Shown here: positions 59,458-64,000 of the stretch, in pieces
Numbering within the stretch: position 1 is the stretch's first letter
Layout of the letters: each line of letters begins with the position of its first letter
Source: an uncultured Roseburia sp.
GTDB lineage: Bacteria; Bacillota; Clostridia; Lachnospirales; Lachnospiraceae
Direction: 5' to 3'
Assembly: GCA_944380515.1 (NCBI GenBank)
Contig: CALWHT010000021.1
Location: 1 to 64,000, forward strand
Length of the DNA: 64,000 bases
The notes under the pieces: generated by a model
Databases searched by the model: none
Told to the model about the DNA's origin: nothing
The model's input: only the letters and a program-made list of their open reading frames with translations
Made by a program: the position numbers and the translations under genes

Positions 59458-60030
59458 ATGACTGCGGTGGCGGGCTATGTCAAAAGCTTTATGGCGCTGT
59501 TTCTCCTGATTATGGTACTGCGTCAGCTTGTGCCGGGAGAAAAATTGAAAAAATACATCTACTTTTTTACGGAAATTCTTCTGACCCTGGGGTTTTTATA
59601 TCCGGTTTTGTCCGTTTTGTGCGACGGGGAAGCTTTTTTGGAGACCATCCGATATGAGGAATTTACTGAGCGCCTTTCGGAGGCGTCCAGGGACGCGGAG
59701 CGCATGGAATTTCTGCAAAATGATTATTATCTGCAGCAGTACGAGGAGGCGGCCGGCCTGGACGTAAAGACAACTGCGGAGGGCTATCTGGATTCGTACG
59801 GACTGAAGGTGCAAAAGGTGGATGTGACGCTGACGGAGGAATATAACGTCGCGTACATGGAGGTGGTGTTCGGGGAGGCAGACGAGGAAAAAATAGAGGT
59901 TGAAGGAATCCTTGTGGAGTGCGGGAAGGAGCAGGGAAATGAGGCAATCGCCAGGGGGCTGGCCGAAAAACTTCGGGAAACTTATCAGCTTTTGGAGGAA
60001 CAGGTCAAAGTGCAGTATAAGGGCTCGTAA
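59458..60030 (+). CDS. spoIIIAF: Stage III sporulation protein AF
   Basis: A 190-aa protein with two N-terminal membrane helices (about 5-24 and 34-53) and an external ring-building-like domain (VQKVDVTLTEEYNVAYMEVV). ATG 59458 follows AAAGAGG. Confidence 0.92.
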   Translation: MTAVAGYVKSFMALFLLIMVLRQLVPGEKLKKYIYFFTEILLTLGFLYPVLSVLCDGEAFLETIRYEEFTERLSEASRDAERMEFLQNDYYLQQYEEAAGLDVKTTAEGYLDSYGLKVQKVDVTLTEEYNVAYMEVVFGEADEEKIEVEGILVECGKEQGNEAIARGLAEKLRETYQLLEEQVKVQYKGS

Positions 60031-60059
60031 GCCCGGGGCTTCGGAAGGGAGGGAGAGAA

Positions 60060-60659
60060 TTGGAGAAATTCAGAGAATTTTTCAGACAGAAAGGGTGGAA
60101 GCGCCTGAAAAAGAGCGACTGGGCGGCAATCGCGCTGCTTGGCGTCCTGTTGCTCATCATTGCGATGCCGTCGGGGAGTAAGACGGCGGTGAATAAGACG
60201 GACAATTTTGAAACAGTTTCCGGGACGGAAGCAGAGGAAACAACGGAAAAAGAGGACTATTCCGCGTATCTGGAGAATAAACTGGAAAGGGTACTGGCAC
60301 AGATGGAGGGGGTGGGCAGGGTTACGGTTATGATTACCGTTTCGGACAACGGGGAGAGCGTGGTGGAGAAGGATGCCTCCGGATCGTCCACGACAACAAC
60401 GGAAAACGACAGCAGCGGCGGAGTGCGGACGGTAACGGAGGAACAGAGCAGCGAAACAACCGTTTACCTGGAAACGGACGGGGAGAGCCGGCCCTATGTC
60501 CAAAAGGAGAAGCTGCCCTCCATCGAGGGGGTTATCGTGGTCGCGGAGGGCGGAGGAAATTCCAGGATTGTTTCGGAGATTTCGGAGGCGGTAGAGGCAT
60601 TATTTTCGGTAGAAGCACATAAAATTAAGGTAGTAAAGATGAGTTCCAAGGAGGAATGA
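60060..60659 (+). CDS. spoIIIAG: Stage III sporulation protein AG
   Basis: A 199-aa protein with one membrane helix (IALLGVLLLIIAMP) and an external ring-forming domain (LERVLAQMEGVGRVTVMITV) containing a Ser/Thr-rich insertion loop. The start codon is TTG, preceded by GGGAGGGAG. Confidence 0.92.
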   Translation: MEKFREFFRQKGWKRLKKSDWAAIALLGVLLLIIAMPSGSKTAVNKTDNFETVSGTEAEETTEKEDYSAYLENKLERVLAQMEGVGRVTVMITVSDNGESVVEKDASGSSTTTTENDSSGGVRTVTEEQSSETTVYLETDGESRPYVQKEKLPSIEGVIVVAEGGGNSRIVSEISEAVEALFSVEAHKIKVVKMSSKEE

Positions 60660-60661
60660 GC

Positions 60662-61438
60662 GTGAAAAAAATATTTCGGAAGAATCAGCTAATTATTACA
60701 GCACTTGCACTGATGATTGCAGTAGCCGGATATTTCAGTTACATGAATAATAACATTGACGACGGTACGGCTGCGGCCTCTGCGGGGGCGGGAACACTGG
60801 AGGAGGAGTACGAGATTTCGGATGAGGATTCTTACATAGAGGGAGAAATTTTTACGGATGAGGGAACCGGCGAGGAGCTTGCGGTGGTAGAGGGAACAGA
60901 GACCGCTTCCGCGGAGGAGACGGCGGACGTGGCGGCAGAGGAGACGGCCGATGTGTCGGCGGAGGATGCTGCCGTGGATGCAGCGGCCGGGGAAACGGCG
61001 GACGCCGGGACGACTGCCTCAGACGAGGTGGAAAATCCGGGCGAGGCGGTCCTTACCAGCACCAATATCGCCAATCTGGATTATGCTGCCGAGATGAAAT
61101 TAAACCGGGAGCAGATTCGTTCCAAAAATAAGGAGGCGCTGCTTCAAATCGTCAACAACACGGCGTTGTCGGATGATTTAAAGCAGGATGCCGTCAATAA
61201 GATGGTGGCGATGACAGACATTGCCGAGCGGGAGGCGGCCGCGGAAATGCTGCTGGAGGCAAAGGGCTTTACCGATGTTGTGGTGAGCATTACAGACGAT
61301 AACTGTGACGTGGTCTTAAACATGGGCGAGGTGACGGACGCAAAGCGCGCTCAGGTGGAGGACATCGTAAAACGCAAAACCAACATATCCGCAGACAAAA
61401 TCGTGATCACGCCGATCGTGGTGACAGACGCCGAGTAA
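60662..61438 (+). CDS. spoIIIAH: Stage III sporulation protein AH
   Basis: A 258-aa protein with one membrane helix (about 9-27), an acidic Ala/Glu/Asp-rich linker (about 40-130) and a C-terminal ring-building domain that should bind SpoIIQ across the inter-membrane space. GTG 60662 lies 7 bases after AAGGAGG; an ATG at 60656 sits too close to that site. The linker is long for the family. Confidence 0.92.
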   Translation: MKKIFRKNQLIITALALMIAVAGYFSYMNNNIDDGTAAASAGAGTLEEEYEISDEDSYIEGEIFTDEGTGEELAVVEGTETASAEETADVAAEETADVSAEDAAVDAAAGETADAGTTASDEVENPGEAVLTSTNIANLDYAAEMKLNREQIRSKNKEALLQIVNNTALSDDLKQDAVNKMVAMTDIAEREAAAEMLLEAKGFTDVVVSITDDNCDVVLNMGEVTDAKRAQVEDIVKRKTNISADKIVITPIVVTDAE

Positions 61439-61452
61439 GGCGTCTGTTTTTT
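61424..61452 (+). terminator. Terminator of the spoIIIA operon
   Basis: ACAGACGCC pairs perfectly with GGCGTCTGT, followed by TTTTT. The left arm includes the last spoIIIAH codons. Confidence 0.85.
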
Positions 61453-61512
61453 AGCGGAGGAGAAAGAGCGCGAGCCAAGTATAGTGAGTTAGGGAGAATG
61501 CGGTTTTTTTGC

Positions 61513-61541
61513 TTGATTTTATGCGATATCCGGTTTATTCT
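61513..61541 (+). promoter_or_regulatory. Promoter of deoB
   Basis: TTGATT (61513-61518), 17 bases, TATTCT (61536-61541), 40 bases before the start codon. Confidence 0.5.
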
Positions 61542-61580
61542 ATTACGGTAATAGAGATTCTGTTATTTGTGAGGATGAAC

Positions 61581-62744
61581 ATGAAACGAGTATTTTTGAT
61601 TGTGCTTGACAGTGTCGGAATCGGGGAGATGCCGGACGCCGCGGAATACGGCGACGCCGGGAGCAATACGTTAAGGGCGGCGGCAGGGAGCCCGTATTTT
61701 TCGATGCCGAATATGGCAAAGCTTGGTTTTTTTAATATTGACGGTGTCACCGTTGGGGAAAAGGCAGGGCGTCCGGCGGCTGCATTTGCGCGCATGGCGG
61801 AGCAGTCGAAGGGGAAGGATACCACCATCGGCCACTGGGAGATTGCGGGGCTGATTTCCAGACGTCCGCTGCCGACCTATCCGAACGGGTTCCCGCAGGA
61901 CGTTATTACGGAGTTTGAGAAGAGGACCGGACGGGGCGTGCTCTGCAACCGTCCCTATTCCGGGACGGAGGTCATAAAGGATTACGGCAGTCAGCATATG
62001 CAGACCGGGGATTTGATTGTATATACGTCGGCGGATTCCGTTTTTCAGGTGGCGGCGCATGAGGACGTGGTTCCCGTGGAAACACTCTATGCGTACTGCC
62101 GGACGGCAAGGGAGCTGCTGACGGGAGAGCATGGCGTCGGCCGTGTGATCGCAAGGCCTTTTACCGGGACGCCGGGCAATTTTACCAGAACCGCGGGGCG
62201 GCACGATTTTTCGCTGAAGCCGCCCGGAGTGACGATGCTGGATGAACTTTCGGGAAACGGTTTTGACGTGCTTTCCGTGGGAAAAATCATTGATATTTTT
62301 GCGGAAAAAGGAATCACGGAATATGTACGCATCGCCGGGAACGACGACGGAATCGACAAAACACTCGCTTACATGAAGAAAGATTTTGAGGGACTTTGCT
62401 TTACCAATCTCGTGGATTATGATATGCTCTACGGGCACCGCAATGATGTGGACGGGTATGCAAAGGCGCTCACTCATTTTGATAAGAGGCTGCCGGAGCT
62501 TCTCGACGCGCTGCGGGAAGAAGATGTCCTTATGATCACCGCTGACCACGGCTGTGACCCAAGCACGCCGTCTACGGACCATTCGCGGGAATACACGCCG
62601 TTTTTGATTTACGGGAAGCCGGTCCGGGCGGGCGTCAATTTCGGGACGAGGGAAACCTTTGCGGATATTGCCGCTACGGTGCTTGCTTATTTCGGGCTGA
62701 AACAGGAGTGCGCGGGAACGCCTCTTCCGGTGTTTGAGCCTTAA
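61581..62744 (+). CDS. deoB: Phosphopentomutase
   Basis: A 387-aa alkaline-phosphatase-superfamily enzyme converting ribose-1- or deoxyribose-1-phosphate to the 5-phosphate in nucleoside salvage. It begins KRVFLIVLDSVGIGEMPDA and has the metal motifs DTTIGHWE (Thr nucleophile region) and ITADHGCDPSTPSTDHSRE. ATG 61581 follows GAGGATG. Confidence 0.95.
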   Translation: MKRVFLIVLDSVGIGEMPDAAEYGDAGSNTLRAAAGSPYFSMPNMAKLGFFNIDGVTVGEKAGRPAAAFARMAEQSKGKDTTIGHWEIAGLISRRPLPTYPNGFPQDVITEFEKRTGRGVLCNRPYSGTEVIKDYGSQHMQTGDLIVYTSADSVFQVAAHEDVVPVETLYAYCRTARELLTGEHGVGRVIARPFTGTPGNFTRTAGRHDFSLKPPGVTMLDELSGNGFDVLSVGKIIDIFAEKGITEYVRIAGNDDGIDKTLAYMKKDFEGLCFTNLVDYDMLYGHRNDVDGYAKALTHFDKRLPELLDALREEDVLMITADHGCDPSTPSTDHSREYTPFLIYGKPVRAGVNFGTRETFADIAATVLAYFGLKQECAGTPLPVFEP

Positions 62745-62816
62745 GGAGCCTGCACGCCGGCTTTCGGCAGGACTTGCGGCGCTTTAATGATTTTAAGTTT
62801 GGAGGATAATATAGTT

Positions 62817-64000
62817 TTGGCTGATTTGAGAAAAGAGATAGAAAAAAGACGCACCTTTGCGATCATATCCCATCCGGATGCCGGAAAGACGACGCTGACG
62901 GAAAAGTTTCTGCTCTACGGAGGAGCGATCAACCTGGCCGGCTCGGTCAAGGGGAAGGCGACCGCCCGCCATGCGGTATCGGACTGGATGGAAATCGAAA
63001 AGGAGAGAGGTATTTCCGTGACCTCCTCCGTATTGCAGTTTAACTACGGTGGCTACTGCATTAATATTCTGGATACGCCCGGACATCAGGACTTCTCGGA
63101 GGATACCTACCGGACACTGATGGCGGCGGACTCCGCGGTCATGGTCATCGACGGCTCCAAGGGCGTAGAGGCGCAGACAAGAAAGCTTTTTAAGGTCTGT
63201 GTGATGCGTCATATTCCGATTTTTACGTTTATCAATAAAATGGACCGCGATGCCAATGATACCTTTGATTTGCTCGATGAAATCGAAAAGGAGCTGGGGA
63301 TCGCGACCTGCCCCGTGAACTGGCCGATTGGCTCGGGAAAAGCCTTTAAGGGCGTTTATGACCGCAATACCAGAGAGGTTATGACGTTTTCGGATACCTT
63401 AAAGGGGACGAAGGAGGGAAATGAAAAACATATCTCCATCGACGATCCCGCTTTAGTGGAGGAAATCGGCGAGGAAGCGAAGAAAAAGCTTTTGGAGGAA
63501 ATTGAGCTGCTTGACGGCGCCAGTGCGGAGTTTGATATGGAGCTTGTGACAAAGGGAGAGCTTTCTCCGGTATTTTTCGGTTCCGCGCTGACCAATTTCG
63601 GTGTGGAAACCTTCCTGCAGCACTTTTTGCAGATGACCTTTTCTCCGCTGCCGCGCAAGGCGGATATCGGGGAAATCGACCCGTTTGACGAGCATTTTTC
63701 CGCCTTTGTCTTTAAGATTCAGGCAAATATGAATAAAGCCCACAGGGACAGGATTGCGTTTATGCGTATCTGCTCGGGAAAGTTTACGGCAGGCATGGAG
63801 GTTACTCATGTGCAGGGCGGCAATAAGAAAATCAAGCTTTCCCAGCCGCAGCAGATGATGGCGCAGGAGCGCCATATTGTAGAGGAAGCGTATGCGGGAG
63901 ACATCATCGGCGTGTTTGATCCCGGTATTTTTTCGATTGGAGATACCTTAACGACGGCAAAGCCGTTCCGGTTTGAGGGCATCCCGACGTTTGCGCCGGA
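62817..64000 (+). CDS. prfC: Peptide chain release factor 3 (3' partial)
   Basis: The frame is open to the end of the window (394 complete codons). It is a translational GTPase that recycles RF1 and RF2 after termination. The G motifs are complete: HPDAGKTT (G1), DTPGHQDF (G3) and NKMD (G4), and the ATARHAVSDWMEIEKERGIS segment is typical of RF3. The TTG at 62817 is chosen because GGAGGA lies 10 bases upstream and it gives LADLRKEIEKRRTFAIISHP; no upstream ATG is in frame. Confidence 0.92.
   Translation, partial: MADLRKEIEKRRTFAIISHPDAGKTTLTEKFLLYGGAINLAGSVKGKATARHAVSDWMEIEKERGISVTSSVLQFNYGGYCINILDTPGHQDFSEDTYRTLMAADSAVMVIDGSKGVEAQTRKLFKVCVMRHIPIFTFINKMDRDANDTFDLLDEIEKELGIATCPVNWPIGSGKAFKGVYDRNTREVMTFSDTLKGTKEGNEKHISIDDPALVEEIGEEAKKKLLEEIELLDGASAEFDMELVTKGELSPVFFGSALTNFGVETFLQHFLQMTFSPLPRKADIGEIDPFDEHFSAFVFKIQANMNKAHRDRIAFMRICSGKFTAGMEVTHVQGGNKKIKLSQPQQMMAQERHIVEEAYAGDIIGVFDPGIFSIGDTLTTAKPFRFEGIPTFAP

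Noticed and set aside
1-64000. tRNA genes, rRNA genes, CRISPR arrays, insertion sequences or prophage genes
   Set aside because: I looked for them on both strands and saw no supporting sequence. The repeats present are all within coding frames or are single inverted repeats.

Overview
The window looks like chromosomal DNA of a spore-forming, Gram-positive member of the Clostridia, most likely a Lachnospiraceae. The support is a division and cell-wall (dcw) cluster joined to spoIIGA-sigE, a separate sigG, a complete spoIIIAA-AH operon, a Spo0E-like phosphatase, a T-box-controlled thrS, a preQ1-controlled queT and strong AGGAGG-type ribosome binding sites. The family assignment is an inference from gene content. 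No tRNA, rRNA, insertion sequence, prophage or CRISPR array was found.

Layout. 1-3848: the 3' part of a very large wall-anchored surface protein with in-frame 42-bp repeats, interrupted by an in-frame TAG. 3928-6096: MarR regulator plus citrate synthase, and a small membrane protein. 6213-9449: SEC-C protein, then a T-box leader, a small acidic membrane protein and thrS. 9557-11088: DUF1540 protein, zinc-dependent phospholipase C-like protein and a Spo0E-like protein behind a candidate Spo0A box. 11195-22999: dcw cluster (mraZ, rsmH, ftsL-like, two class B PBPs, mraY, murD, ftsW, ftsQ/divIB, ftsZ). 23094-27340: spoIIGA-sigE behind a long-spacer promoter, a beta-CASP nuclease, and sigG on the opposite strand. 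27416-28631: unknown protein and dapF.

28750-48301 is the most distinctive region: about 19.5 kb of tightly packed, co-directional genes for an exopolysaccharide system. Its core resembles Pel synthesis: a c-di-GMP-receptor protein of PelD type fused to a degenerate epimerase domain, a PelE-like protein, PelF and PelG. This core is followed by DUF2304, GT4, GT2, Stealth, Wzx-type, nucleotidyltransferase and large membrane proteins, and two DUF4874/DUF4832 proteins. No PelA, PelB or PelC homologue is recognisable here.

48371-53493 holds a second unusual locus. A consensus promoter drives a leader of about 180 nt that folds into a closing stem and a four-way junction. It precedes a 128-aa protein that looks like a leader plus a beta-rich cargo, then an ABC exporter, a PqqD-HPr-kinase-like protein, a DUF368 membrane protein and an S26-type peptidase with a Ser-His pair. 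I read it as a possible peptide or protein modification and export system; this is inference.

53566-64000 returns to core functions: preQ1-I riboswitch and queT, argS, the spoIIIA operon behind a candidate sigma-E promoter, deoB and the start of prfC, which runs off the window.
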